DNA of 64,000 bases from Stratiolaelaps scimitus (GCA_019614645.1 JABWDB010000004.1:18724001-18788000); one strand, 5' to 3'; counted from the stretch's first letter, positions 9,172-22,560 are shown. Translations and numbers: made by a program. The notes: generated from the sequence alone by a model not told the origin.

Positions 9172-9843
9172 ATGCTGTGGCACTCTATTGCCTGTGTTGC
9201 TGTCCTCGCGACGTCGACGTTGGCAAACCGGGCAGCCAACGACTTCGTCGACGAGATCCTCGATCGGATGCAACTGGAAACGTCCTCGGATAGCCTCGAC
9301 CCTCTCACCTTGGCTCCGTTCACGCTCAGAGTCGACGGTAGACGAACAGTCTGGGTGAACGCAACGCAGGTCAGTGCGTTCGGACTTGGTGATTTGAAAC
9401 GAAGCGGCGACTGCCGGTACAGAACCGTCCGCGGCAATACGAGAAGGATCACCTGCGACATCTCACTGAACACGCTCCGAATAGAGACGAACGCTGACGT
9501 CACTGGAGATTTTCTTGGCAGAGGGAAGCACTCCATCTCGACCACTTCGACAGCCACAGCCGATTCAGAAATCGTCATTGAGATTGAAGGTCGTCGAAGA
9601 GGTCGGGCCCGCTTAAGAGGCGTCACAGTCAAAACGCTTTCGGTGACGACCTCCCTCGTCCGCGGCGCACTCAACCTGACCAGGCAGACGCTCAACAAGT
9701 TCCAAACGCAAATGAACGAACAGCTCACAGCGCGTCTAAGGGCCACCCTGACGTTCCCGTACGCCGCGGCGCTGAGTTCTGCCATCTCTGATCGTAACAT
9801 GCCCGGCTCAAGAAGGCGTTTCAGTGATTCTTCCATTGATTAG
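9172..9843 (+). CDS. Group 7 allergen-like secreted protein, copy 4
   Basis: Single exon, 223 residues from the ATG at 9172. That start gives a signal peptide MLWHSIACVAVLATSTLA (1-18) aligned with copies 1 and 2; no in-frame ATG lies upstream. Landmarks: ANDFVDEIL at 22-30, DPLTLAPF at 43-50, N-glycosylation site NAT at 63-65, FGLGDLKRSGDC with Cys81, Cys95, an ISTTSTATA segment, VIEIEGRRRG, VTTSLVRGALNLT, FPYAAALSSAISDRNMP, then a unique basic/serine-rich tail of about 14 residues ending SSID. The extra tail sets it apart from copies 1 and 2. A long antisense open frame across the gene is a composition shadow, not a gene. Confidence 0.7.
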   Translation: MLWHSIACVAVLATSTLANRAANDFVDEILDRMQLETSSDSLDPLTLAPFTLRVDGRRTVWVNATQVSAFGLGDLKRSGDCRYRTVRGNTRRITCDISLNTLRIETNADVTGDFLGRGKHSISTTSTATADSEIVIEIEGRRRGRARLRGVTVKTLSVTTSLVRGALNLTRQTLNKFQTQMNEQLTARLRATLTFPYAAALSSAISDRNMPGSRRRFSDSSID

Positions 9844-9934
9844 AGAGCACTGCTTGCATGTTTGTGAAAACGAGAAGAAGCTGATTATCGCTAGATGTGC
9901 TCTGTTACAGCTATCCAGATATAATACTATGCAA

Positions 9935-9940
9935 AATAAA
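9935..9940 (+). promoter_or_regulatory. Polyadenylation signal AATAAA of copy 4
   Basis: Canonical AATAAA 92 bases after the stop codon, comparable to the 109 bases in copy 1. Confidence 0.55.
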
Positions 9941-12900
9941 TCTTGTTCTCTGTTCGATACACATTTGATTCGTTTTTCTCTTAAGCATTGTCTTGTCATT
10001 TGCTTGTGTATGTTGCGATCCTGTCGCTGTTTTGGTCGAGTCCTTGTCCGGTTCGAGTAGTACTTCTTCTAAGGAAAAAATCACAATATACCCTTATAAT
10101 GTTTAGGCACTACCTTCGCTGCAACCTCCACACTGATGTTTGAAAATCGATTGCTTTATAGGCTGTAGCATTATCTATCAAGGATATTTGAATCGGGACA
10201 TCCGGTAGAGAAAAATAGGACGAGATTTCGAAATTTTCTTGAAGGCTCGATTTAGAATTGGGCTTATCTTTGCCGCTATTTTGCCTAATCAGCAGATAAG
10301 ATTTTTGGCGTAATATACATAAAATACATATGTATAGGTGTCCATTTCGACAGAGTAAAGTGGTACAATAGCAATAGCGTATTTCTTTAATAGGGCTCTC
10401 TTTCGCTCAGTGGCCGATACAATTCAAAGTATTATACTTCTAATAATCACGTAATCTAGATAAGTCGGGTTATTTAGAAAAAAAAAACAAACATTATTTA
10501 ATTAGACCGAAACAAGACGGAAATTGATTTCAAATTTAAAATCTTCAAAATCGCCCTATCGAAATGATGAAAAAGTCCACGACACAAGATAGCGTTGAGT
10601 GTCCGTTGACTTAAATATTCCCACTTTGTATCCGGTTGGTTAAGAGTTAAATTTCGATTTTTAAGGCAAGCACTAATAAACTAATTATGATTAATGGAAA
10701 AAGCGACCACTTGTTACATACGGAGCACCACGCACGTCCTTAACTAGATGAATGTGAACCTTTTCCTAATATCGACCTCATCTCAGGTTCAACTCGCAAC
10801 TCGTTCAAGTCAATTCGACAGTAGAGAACAACCAGACAAAGAGATGAATCCCGTCGCATCAAGCTGATTTTCGCTAACTATATTATCGATTGGTACCTGT
10901 ATCTCACCTGTATCTGTTCACTTTTAGAATACTGCCTTCATCTAATATTTCGTCATCTAATTTTTAAGCGACAGCAAACAGCATAGTAATATGTATTCTC
11001 AATTTCGACCCCTGGTCAAAAGCAGTTTATTAAAACGATTTCTGCCTGATTTTTTCTATGCGGGCTTCTACGGTTTCTTCCAAGGTTCGGACCGCACTGA
11101 TTTCAAATGAAATCGTGTATCGCATTATTTACGAATCATCGCTCAAATAGAAAACATTTCACAGGTACCCAAACCCGAGCTAGCAATTCCAATCGAATCG
11201 TGACCACCTCCAAGAGACAATGTTTATTTTCCCCTTCAAATAAGTGTGTGCTTGTGAAGTGAAGGTCAAGCATCTTTACCACCATCGCATCTTTTTGGTA
11301 TGCCTGACCGCCCGGGCGTATTTGAAGCGTACTCTTCTCTCACAGCCCGCTACGGCAGTCCGCCAGAAGAAGCATTCCCTCTACTTCCGAGCTAATGTTG
11401 GTTCTAGCGAATATTGGTTGTAAGTGGGTGACGCTTGAGGATTTCTCCTTATCTTGGCAAAAATGGAACTGTCATATTCATCTTCGAGGATTGGGCTGCC
11501 CTCTCCCATACACATTGTACTGTAGACAATCTCGTTCATAGACCCTCGCTGGCCCGGCATGAGGCATCGGCCTTGCCTCGGACGGAGAGATTCGAGGATG
11601 CTGCCGTCAGCTAGTCAATCATCCAGCATGCAGTGTGTTGTCGTCTCTCCTAAGCGCAGTCGTTGAATGGTTAAAGAGGCAAGAAGTCGACAGAGCGACC
11701 GTGCACATTCGCATAATTGGTTTACAGTAGCACCGTTAAAAGGGGCAACCTATTTAGAAATTGGCATGTCGTCTCCGCAACACAAGCTGCACGTGAACCG
11801 AAACGGAGAAACTCGTGAAAAGATTCAGCGAAGAGACTCGTGCGCGCAAATCGAAATGGCCTCATAGGCTTGTTCACGCGTTCGTGATAGCTAATTGATA
11901 TTAGCTAACATCACACGGTCTGTAGTGAAGTGATATTTCACTCAGCATTTGTCCACGCAGTGGGTGATGTCGGTATCTCGTCGTCACGGACATGTACAGG
12001 GGTTAATCTTATCACTATTATTCGTGACGTTGCTGAGAAGAATAAATTGATGACGAGTATAGTTAAATGCTCTTCCGGGAGGTATCCTATGCAGGACGTC
12101 GACTGTAGACTATCAACATTTGGCATCAATCTATAACAGTTACAACAATTAGCCATGTTTATGAATGCTGATTACGTAAGATCTGCTCAGGGTGTACGCT
12201 TTACGTACCGTGAGTCTAACCATTTTTGTTGCTCCCAATAACACAACTCTCATACCTACATTTGGTGGGATTACCTACAGGCTTTGACGATGACTTACCG
12301 GATGCAATTATCAGAGACCAATCGCCCGCTGAATTAAGCAAGAGGCCGAGGGTAGGCAGTAACAAGCCACAAAGGGGTATGATTAGCATTGTTCGAAAAA
12401 TATCATTTTGGTTCGAGTACATCCAAGTTAATTCGAATATTCAACGATACACTATATATTCAGCTCGCATCTGGGCTGTGTCATCATTCACACAATTTGT
12501 GTAACGCATTTGTCCTCAGTTGAGGGGCAATCTCACAATGAGGGGGGGAGGGGCATCAATAAATAAAAAAAAATAAATAAACAGGACAATGATATTTTAC
12601 AGTTGTTCACACATCATCATTAAAGCTCGAATAATTGGCAGCGCTTACGTGTCATCAAGTTTCGGACCCTGGGGAGGTGGAGTGTAATATACCATATAAT
12701 AACAATGTGCATTTTATCATTCTCCAACGTGTTAATGGTCATAACAAACCTCGGAGGACCAAATATATATATATATGTTTATAGCCTCCTATGACAACAC
12801 CTCGCTGACTTCGCAAACGAAGGCCGCTCCTTGCTTGTTCTTCTTCGATTTTGTCAACACAGTGAACAAGCCGCATCGCTTCTTAGCAAGCGTGAACTTC

Positions 12901-13240
12901 ATAACAAGTAAACAGCCTGATAGCGAATACTCCCTTCGCCTTTAAGGGGACCTATCCTGCAAAGCCTGACGGTTGATACATTGCTATCTAAAAATTTATC
13001 AGTCGATAATCATTTGAGAGCGCATTGTTACTTAATAGGAACTTCCGTAACAATCGGTGCTACCTCGAGGACTGGGTCCTGCACCGGCATTTCCGTCACT
13101 CTATTTGTATGTCAATCGCTGAATTTCCCCGTCGTCCAACGATCTCCACAGAGCGTCTTGTGGAAGACACCACGTCCACGTTCATTGTCCAGGCAATGGA
13201 CAAGCGTCACCGAACGATCTCTACACGTCCCTGTACAGCG
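9941..13240. other. Intergenic, no gene recognised
   Basis: AT-rich unique sequence without a convincing exon, RNA gene or transposon. Minor items are a G-rich/A-rich stretch at about 12540-12590 and an AT microsatellite at about 12762-12775. Short open frames here show no recognisable motif or splice context. Confidence 0.5.
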
Positions 13241-14130
13241 GTAATACAAGCATAGCTCCAGCTATGCTTGGCTGCTTGCTAACCTGCGTGGCGACCCACC
13301 TGTCGTCTATCAGGTTGCGTGTGTCGTCAACTATCCCTTCCACGTACTCTACCCACGAACAATTCCCAAGCTCGCCCGCCCTGTCCGAATGTCAACAGTT
13401 GCTGCGAAGAGGTGGTCGCAGGTTGTCGGCGTTCGTTATTGGCCGTGCAGTTGTTGTAACTGCACCTCTTGCCGCTGTGTGCTGCTGTTGCTGCTGCTGT
13501 TGCAATAGTTCAACGTTAGCCAGTCGCATGATACGCTGCTCACTGGAGTGGCGACACGAGACCGGCGCAGCTGCAGGGTTCGAGTTGAAGAAGAGCCGAG
13601 GGAAAACTAGAGGGAGCCAAGCGATGTATGCTGGCACTACTACTACTACTACTATTGCTGCTGCGGCTGCTGCGGCTGCTGTTTACGGTGGCGCGACAAC
13701 CGCCGTCGTCTCCGTGGCGGCGGCCAGAATCAACGTGCCCTGTTGATTCTGGACGCTTAAAGAGGAGATTATAGGTAGGTAGGAAACAGCGGTAACAGCA
13801 CAGGACTGGGGGGACGAGGCTGACTTAGAGGGTTGGTTGAGAGCCAACGAGATCCGCCGTTTGCGATAGCAACCCTCGCTACTGCCAGCAGCAGCAGCAG
13901 CGGCACGGTCCATTTTGCCACCATTGTAACTCCTATTGCTGCTGATAGAGGTGTTGGCGGAGGTCAGTGTCGTCATTCCTGGCTCATGTTATGTTACTGG
14001 TCACTCCTGGACACGACAGTGGCGACTGTAACTGCAGCTCCAGCACAGCCCCCCATTTCAATATAATACATACAGGCAACGGAGACATAGCGACTGCAGT
14101 GTGCTTGTCGCCATCCTCTTCCTTGGTATT
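13241..14130. repeat. CTG/CAG and CTA triplet-rich island
   Basis: Base composition changes sharply: CTG tracts at about 13482-13503, ACT tracts at 13637-13655 followed by CTG/CGG runs to 13682, and CAG tracts at 13884-13901. A perfect 11-bp inverted repeat with a 2-base spacer sits at 13247-13270. Open frames through this island (for example 13264-13746) are homopolymer-rich products of the triplets rather than genes. The island may belong to the distal 5' region of cnc, but no exon can be defined. Confidence 0.55.
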
Positions 14131-17100
14131 GTTGTTGCTGTCGTCATATCCACGTTAAGATTGCTCGACTACTGATGGTGCACGCTGCAGAGCTCACACA
14201 CAACCCGCTTCGTGAGTTCTCGCGAGAGGGTCGTCCACGGAGCGGCCCTGGCAGCGACAGTGAGCCGCCAGGCAGCCAGCGCTGGTCCAGAGTACGAGTC
14301 CAGCATCGGGAGAACTAAGGGCTAAAGACGGTAGTGGGAGAAGGTGTTCGAGCAATCGTCCTTTGTCGCCGTCGTCGAGTGGAGTCTCCGCCATCAACGC
14401 AAGGCAACCAACCACCCGGACGGGCGACGCCACGGCCTACAACGAGACAGACGCATCACGGTGCGTAACAAGCGTCGATCGCCGACCGCGTACCACCGTC
14501 GTGTCCAATCGTCAACGTGCATCGAAGCACTGACACCATCAACCATTAGCGACACAAGCAACGACGAACATATGCTCGCCAGCACGGCTCATCTCGAAGA
14601 ATTTCTGTCATGCAACGAAACGAGTCCAAGCCACTGGGAGTGTGCCCCTGCTTAGTGCGTGCTCCATCGACGCAGCCATAGGGTGGGCTAGAAGCATCCC
14701 CCGGGACACTCTCAAATCACCATCTCCATTACTATTATCGTAGTCATCTACACTCGATTCATATCACCGTTCATCGTCGTTGACTGGCTAACATCGTCAT
14801 CACAATGTTGGGCGCGCATAAAATGTTCGAATAAGAAAGAATCGGTGAAGAATTAGAATGAACGTGCATCGCAGGTAGATTGTCTTTCACCTACGAGCAA
14901 GCGTGTCCTCCTCCACGCCGGGAAGCCGAGTAACTGGCCGAACTGACCTCGGCTAACGTGTGTTCATCATATACGTGCCTGAACTGTAGGGGGAGAACGC
15001 CGTTCGATAGAAGCGACTGCGACTACAAGACGGGGGTTGTGCTGAAGCCGCAAGGAAGGCGGCCGAACTGAGTGGCGCCTTAAGCTATTTGACGCAATGT
15101 TTGCGGACATATCATACAACAAATTGTCCTTCATAGGGGCAACTATGTAAAAATATATGTAAAAATTTGCATACATATCTCGACTGCTTGGAGATTACAA
15201 CTTGTGACGGAGTTCGTGTTTACGAGTGGAGTGCGGATTGCTTGATCTTAAAATTACGCTTTAAGAGAAGGCGAGAACAAAACACGAGGCGCAACAACGC
15301 TTCGACGATGGTGAGTACAACTCGATCATTGTTTATAATAGATATGCTTTCTCAATTCAGTAACGGGGGAATTTAATTAATTTAATAATTAATTTTACAC
15401 AGATACCACACATATCTCGATTCCGCGTTTTTTCCAACAACAGCAGTTAGACGTGAGCCAGTTCCAGTGAAAATTGTGAAATGTAACGTAATACAAATAT
15501 AAACAGATCTAAAGTGTAATAACTCGCACAGACTTACATCTAAGTCAAATATGCGGGTGACCGAGTCGCCACTGAGCTCCATCAGGCCGACAGTAGTGAC
15601 CGCAGCAAGGAGCCAACAAAATATATTGCGGGCTATTTTCGGGTACAACATGGTACAACAAAAATAGTTTCGGTGCGTAATTTGGTCATGAGGTTTCCAT
15701 CAATCCTGCAATCATCGGCATACAAGGTGGATACAATCCAGAGAATAATAATAATAATAACGGAACTCAATGATGATAGTTGGAAATACTTCTGCCGGTT
15801 GGGCACGATAGTAATGATAATAGTTAAGGAATTGACAACGCACTTCAGTTAACCTCGAAGGCGTAAACAGGGTCTTAAATAGATGATGACGAAAGATAAC
15901 GTCCGTCGCTTGCATCTCGAATTAGCCAAGCTATGAAATACACCTATATTCAAGGGTGAAAATAATACTATATCGTGGCAGTTCGTTGCATTACGAGACT
16001 TGGAAAGCTGCGAATATTTTGTGTTTGCATTTAGATTTAAACTCTAAACAAGTTTTAATCTGAATGAAAGGAGAAATTGCATCATCAGAAACGATTAGCT
16101 GATATCATCCTGTGATATTCCGGACAGTTGGAGCCCGTACAAAAATCGAGTTTATGGATGTGGAACTCAACCAATGTCCCCTCTCCCATACGCTCCCGCT
16201 ACGGAAGTGTCAATTATGCTGAGGTGCTCCAAATGAGTATTCCCAGAATTTGTTAACTTGTAGTGGCAATCCTTAACCTTCGGTTCATGAAGGAAGGTCA
16301 GTCAGAACTGCATCATGGATGCACCTCGAGTGAGGGAAGGTCATCACCGACAATTGATGACGTCGTCAGGATGGAAGTCTTCACAGTAAGAATACTATTG
16401 TCGAATCTGCTCCTCTGTCTACCTGTGAATTGGGCAAGCGTTTCTGGTTGGCCCGCAGCATTTTGTCTCATCAGACCTATCTCGTCATCTGGCGTCACGA
16501 GGTTACTACAAGAAAAATGTTGGAGGAAACATCCTGTGGGTCATGGCGCATGCACTCGCCTCACCGCCGCGCAGGTTCGTCCGAAATTGTCTCGGCCATC
16601 TTTATCTGCAGTACGCCAACGACACAGGAATTGATTACATCGACCATCGATTGCGACTTGCGATGCAATATGCTGGTGGGGGCACTTTGATAGACGAAGC
16701 TGCTGTGATGTCTCTCGAGATTTGCTCCGGTAAAGAAATGTACCGTGTTTCGAAGCGGATTCCGTTGATGGACGACGAACAAATGACCAGCCAATTAGAT
16801 CGATTTATAGTTCACGGATTATTACTTTTTGGGACGGTGGATCAGTAACGCATGCGTCTCGTCGAAGACTATGCCTCATATGGCTTACACGCTGAGACTA
16901 TCCGGACGAGCTGGGGGCGCATGTGATCTACAACCCGGATGTTAAACCCCGAACCTCGATATAGACACACAGAGTCATCATGTTTAGATAAACATAACAT
17001 ATGTTTACATATGTATGTACACTTGTCCTCCATGTCAACGTTGCTGGCAAAACCGTTCGATCACCATTTTACAGCCGCGAGTCTTTTGAGACCCGCGAGC

Positions 17101-17600
17101 ATCCCGACACCTCGAATGGTGCGGAGAGAGAGAGGAGAGATAACGCAACAATCTATGGCCCGCACAGTACATTGAACGATTGTACCAACGTCTATGTTGT
17201 CTCTTTGCAAGTCGAGTTGCAATAGCGTCAACACAAAAGTATAACAGGATATCCTCCAGGTCAATATGGGTCGAACAATGACAAGGCACATTCACCATGC
17301 CAGCTGTGTGTTCCTTCATCGCCCTACGGTCTCGCGCGTGGATGACAGTGGCGCTCACGTTTCTCTCGTGAGACAGACCGGCTGCTTTCTTGTGATACTG
17401 CAGATGTTTGCCGATAAGACTTTTTGCCACGGAGCCTGAGCACGAGCCCTTCATTTCACCGGGGTATAGCGTAGCGATGCGGAGTCTCTATTCCGCAAGT
17501 CGGTTGTCTGAAATGAGAGGAAATCTTATGATTGTCACCCGGGCGCGTGTTTCTTATTAGACCTGAGTCTAGGAGAGCATTCGCCAACCACAGTGGACAT
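14131..17600. other. Intergenic or distal 5' region of cnc, no gene recognised
   Basis: Mixed unique sequence, GC-rich to about 15060 and AT-richer afterwards. Short tracts of TAA (15747-15760) and a GAGAGA run near 17123 occur. No exon with start, splice and motif support was found. Confidence 0.45.
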
Positions 17601-17629
17601 TCCGGTAGCCGGTCCTGCAGACATTAGTG

Positions 17630-17705
17630 CATACAAAATTAATATGGGGCTTTGAACCGGCGACTCCTGCCTGCATCTTTTTACAGTCAGTAACGATTAG
17701 GTAGA
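17630..17705 (-). repeat. tRNA-derived SINE fragment D
   Basis: On the minus strand the segment contains GACTGTAAAAAG followed by CGCCGGTTCAAAGCCCC. This is a B-box-like promoter element (17648-17660) preceded by the CTGTAAAAAG module that also appears in the copies at about 38000 and 47800. The A-box is degenerate and the 3' tail is not recognised. Confidence 0.45.
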
Positions 17706-20700
17706 TCTGAGAGGTAAGATATAATACGATATCATGCCAATTGTCATAGAAATGAAGATTCGGCAAGCTCAATACAATGCATGAGTCGGGAGGTATACGC
17801 CAGCAGGTTCTTTCAGATGCCGTAGACGATTGCTCTCGTTGCCGACTTCAAACAAAACCGTACTTGAACATTATAGCAAATGAAGAGGCTGGCCCTCAGT
17901 GATGTGTAGGACTTAAAGCAATTAGCACCATACGATGCCTCAGGAGGACATTGAAAAGGTCCACGCCATTTCTAATTCAGGTGAACGGATATAGGCGAGC
18001 AATGTGGAAAATACGTGGGGAAGCTGAATTAGTGATGATTGACAGATCGTATAAATATCATCGGCTGTTTTTTAACTGCTGAATCTTGTCGCTAATCTTG
18101 GTGTATTAAATAGCTGCACTAGGCACTATACCGATGCTAGCTAAGACGCATTGCTCTCGAAGTGCTCGGCTGTACGCTAACTCAGGTCACTAATCGCCGA
18201 CACATATCGGTATCGTACCTGGCTATGGGCGCCCCTGGTGCTGACGTCAGTTGGCTCATAGTAAAGCACCATAAACTCGATATAACTCTTAATTGATTTA
18301 CAACAAATGTTTCAATTTACAATTGTACAGACGAACAACGAACATTGAGTAAATGACAAGAGTTCAACTAATCGCAATACTGCCATGTACCAAGTATACG
18401 CTTAATGGATCATTTATGTTGAACACTATTACTCCAATGTCGGCAAAGGGTAGCGTAGGAGAACAGAGAGATAGTTAACCTGTCGGGCAAGACACGACAC
18501 GAATATACGATTGGTTCCTTCATCTTTGTTATCTGAATCTCTTTTTTTACGACTTGTTGCACTCTTTTTTCTTCGATAACCCTTTCACATTACTATAGCG
18601 CTACTGCCTCCACCTTCAATGACTGCTGCTAATGTCAAAGGTAGATATTTGTGGTGTTCACGAGCCGAGATTGCTGTTGGTTGCTTGAGTGGAACGATTA
18701 CAGATATGCATAGATTTCTATTTTGGGACTGAGGAGGTGGGAGCACCGTTGTTTTAACTATTGGATTAATGATGTATAAAGAAGGCTGTTCTTAGATGTG
18801 TTTGCCGGTCCAATTGTCGCCCACCTTTATAATTATTGAAAAAAATACAGACAAACATATAAGTGTTGTCTACGTGGCAACTCTGACACTTCCGCCGAGA
18901 TATAATTGCGACGAGTGTTTCCATGTGGTGTATGTCTGCTCGAGATTCACAGCAAGAGAAGTGGCTTTAAATTTCCCTATCCGAACTTAGTAACATCTAT
19001 TCGTCATTCATACATTTATTCATTCGTTAATTTCACCTTTACTAGGCAAACGCAAACATCATACGCTCGATTTGAGCTGGTTGATTACATTCGCTAACCG
19101 TGGATCGTTCCTTGAGGTGGAGGTTTGAACACGCGATCGTCAAAATAATGAATGGCGCAGTATCCCATTTATAGTCACGTGAAAGGTTATGCCTGATAGC
19201 CACGAGAATTGAACGAACAATTGAGCGAGAGAAATCGTTAGACAATCCCTTCGCTGAGCGTTTCGGAATAATCAAAATTAATAATATTAAATATAATAAT
19301 AATAATAATCCACACAATTAAACGATGGAAAAAATTCTCAATTATCCTGAGTAATTTGGCACCAAAAGTGCCTTTTTTAATAATCCCTTTGGTTACTGAT
19401 ATTGATAAAGAAGGGCAGATTCTGCTGGGATGGTGGTTAACATAGCTTTTATCTTTTCGTATGGAAGTATCGATTCGTTGACAGCTCGTTGACATACTGG
19501 CGGTCCGGTGATTCTAGAAAAACGTTCTATGAAGCCGCCACATTTAGCAGTAAAACTATCATCTATTCCCTAGGGCACTTTCCATCCAGCTTTTACTCAA
19601 CGACCATCTGCGGTTTGGGGTAGAGATAGAGTTTCCTTCGTTAAATTGCCAAGACAATGTCAAAGCCCCCTCATCGGCATCGTGTGCCATTTGCACACGA
19701 CGACGTCATTTCTATCCTTTTTGATTTGACCATATCGTGAGCAGTTCTCTATAATTGCTCTTGGCTATAGTTTCGATTTGTATGTGCCCAGTGGACACTA
19801 ATTGCACTTAGTTGAGTGAGCTAACCGCCCGTCTCTCTCTCTCTCTCTCCCTCTCTAGTGAAACGCTCTTCTATCTCGCCCACTGATTGATTAGATGTCC
19901 ACAAACATCACCGGTCACGGCGATATTTTTCTTCGGATAATTCTCGAAGGGAAGGGCAACGACGAGGCAGACAAGTGGAAAGTGGCGGAGGAGTCAGAGA
20001 CGGTGACGTTCGATGCGTCGATGAGCGCACCTATCTTTCCCGCCGAGGCAGAATAGGCACACAATACAACAATGCTTGAAAAAACGACAAGAACAACAAC
20101 AACAGTTGCAGCGAAATCGACAGATCCGAGAAATCTAGCGTTCCGTAAATCAATGACAATAAACTCGTAGATATTACATCGCTCATAGACCTGCACGCGA
20201 ACGAACTATGAGTGAGGATCTGCATATATGTTTCCACGCTTACCATGATAGATTGCATCCTGTCGGACCAAAAATCAAGACATAAGCGGGACCGCGTAGA
20301 CCATGGCCCCGACCCCGGCAGCCAGTTGTATCATAGCTAGATGGCAAGGCCAACTTATGCCAAAGCCAAACGCTTATGGCAATAGCCAGCAGTATACTTC
20401 AGCAACCCTAACATCCAACAGCATCCCTCCTAAATTAACACATACAACTGCGATGATAGCAGCACACACACACACAGTGAACACTCCCCCCACAACCAGT
20501 TCGCTTGCTGTCGTTAGCTGCCAACTGGCAATGGTTATGCTATGCTGCGGCCAGCCTCCGCAGCGCTTACGGGTCTGACCAGATCGGCTGGGCCAAGCCT
20601 AGCCCGCGACGCGCGGTGGACGGCGTTTCAAAAATTGGCGCCGCCGGCATCACCCTTTCCACTTCCCTCTGCAGCTGTGGGTACCGACCAGTATATCCAT

Positions 20701-20960
20701 CATGAGCGACCTCCTTCCAAACGTTCGTCGGCTTGCCTCTATCCCATCCAAGCTACTGACGGTCGATTGAGTTCGGTCGGCTGACCATCCAAGTCTGTCC
20801 TCACCGTCGAGTGAGCAGCACTCTCTGTATGCCTATGGGAGTGTAGTTCTGTGTATTTGTAGTTCTGTGTACGATGATGTCTTATGCTCTCTGTCTCTCG
20901 CGCTCTCTCTCTCACTCCTGTGTGTGTGGGGCCTAGTGTAAACGAGCGTTAACTCAGTTC
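17706..20960. other. Intergenic or distal 5' region of cnc, no gene recognised
   Basis: AT-rich to about 19700, then mixed. Tracts: AATAAT at 19297-19312, TC at about 19831-19855, CA at about 20462-20476 and TC at about 20885-20915. No coding region is supported. Confidence 0.45.
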
Positions 20961-20968
20961 TGGGTTAC

Positions 20969-21035
20969 CACCACCGCCGCCGCGACTGTTACTGCCGCTG
21001 CTACCGCCGCCGCCGCCACCACCACCGCCAGCAGT
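20969..21035. repeat. CCG/CCA triplet tract
   Basis: An interrupted run of CCG, CCA and CTG triplets about 67 bases long, roughly 1.5 kb before the cnc start codon. Such GC-rich triplet tracts are common in 5' leaders and promoters of regulatory genes. Transcription is not shown by the sequence. Confidence 0.6.
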
Positions 21036-22560
21036 GCCACTGGGGCTCGTCTCAGCCGCGAGTACAAATCAGCCGCTGTCGCAAATATCGAAGAGCCGAG
21101 CGAACAGCCGAATTGTGTCTTGAATCAGTGGCAAGCAATATTTTGCTACGGTCGCCGGCGGAACGATGTCCTGGCAGATGGGCAACGCCAGCCGCGGCAG
21201 CCGCATCGATACAGAACGATAGAACAAGAAGACGTCGAGGTACTCGCATCCACTCACTGCTAGTCCGCTGCTGATTGCGGCGGCCGCAGGAGCGGCGTGT
21301 ATTATCTAGCCGCTTGTACCAACCCTACAAGGAAAATCAACCAGCGTGCCTGTTTAGTGAAAGCGTGATCGTGGTCTCTCTCTCTCAGGGTGTCGATGTC
21401 CCTCCGTATCTGTCGACTTGTGAAGGAAACTAGCATTGATGTTGTTGTTGTTGTGATTCGACGGTTTAGTTGAACAGCGGGTGGTGGGCGAATCGCGAGG
21501 CAGCATTAACGTTGGCATGAGAATCTTCTCTGGCACCGACAGAAATAAAGGCGCTAGCTGGGCGCAACAATTGCGCTCAATTTATTCTATGTTTGGGTAA
21601 CGTCCCGTGTTGTTTGCCGAGGATCGAGGCGCATCCGACAACGTACTTGTGTGGTGGACGGCAAAGGCAACGCCTTTCGACGTAAGTGTAGGCTACCAAG
21701 CGGGGAGCTGGAAAATTCCGACGACTACCCCCTGTCACCTCGCAAGTGCAGCCGTGATGACTATACTCCTCAGTAGGTGGCGTAAGGCCACCGTGACAGT
21801 GCAAATAATAGAAGGAAATTAAGTGTGCTAAAAGAATAAGACCCCAGAATCGACGGTGGCATCGGATGCCGTCGCCGGCTGAGGACCACCCAGCTGCAGT
21901 CTAAATAACGGCTCCTCGCTCATCTGTTTATTCGATTTGCTGGCTGAGATGTGCTGTTGTCAGTTTTGCTCCTGCTGCTGCTGCTACTGTTAACAAGCTC
22001 AGAGAATAAGTTAATAGAATTGCATTAAGATTTCGACAAGGAGGAACTTCTGCGTGGGTTATCCGTCAGCCACCGACGATGGATTGACAAATACTAGCTA
22101 ATCCGTGAAAACAAAAGTGTATTGTCTGTGTTTGTCTCTGTGCTTGCTTCGACGTCCCCTGTGAGTCAGTTGGCTGGTCAGCCCATTGCATCAGCGAATA
22201 AAAGAAGGATAATGATAATAACACTGGGGCTACTTGCAACCACTCGAACAGATCGTACTAGATCCCTGTACAAACGCGAGCGCGCGGCAGAGGCGGTCAT
22301 GAAACAGTGACAGCAAAAGTTTCTCTCAGTCCGCAGAAACTCACCGGCCGGCTCTGAGAACAACTGTATATACACTCGAAGTTTAGACAACGCGTTCAAG
22401 AAGAGCATATCTAGAGGACAGGAGGAGGAGGTTCGACAGGTTCGAAGAACCGCCAGCGCGGTGTGACTGTTGTCTTGTGGCGGGAAGCAGACACAAAAGG
22501 GGGAATAGTGAGCTAAAAAAACTATCAGAAGAGGACGCACCTGCACCTGCTACTCTCAAG
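21036..22560 (+). other. Probable proximal promoter/5' UTR region of cnc
   Basis: Region directly before the NRF1-like first coding exon. It contains short triplet tracts (GTT near 21440, CTG near 21975) and several out-of-frame ATGs. No TATA box was identified. The open frame of the first exon extends upstream to 22477 only through a GTG, so nothing upstream of 22561 is called as coding. Confidence 0.4.

Noticed and set aside
9087..9836. 249-codon antisense open frame over allergen-like copy 4
   Set aside because: It mirrors the GC-rich codons of the plus-strand gene, lacks a signal peptide or motif, and the sense frame is clearly the conserved one.
13264..13746. 160-codon plus-strand frame with Cys and Ala runs
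   Set aside because: Its residues come from CTG and GCT triplet tracts; no domain or splice support.
22477..22560. Upstream extension of the cnc first exon
   Set aside because: The extension begins with GTG, not ATG; the ATG at 22561 has a good start context and fits the NRF1-like N-terminus.
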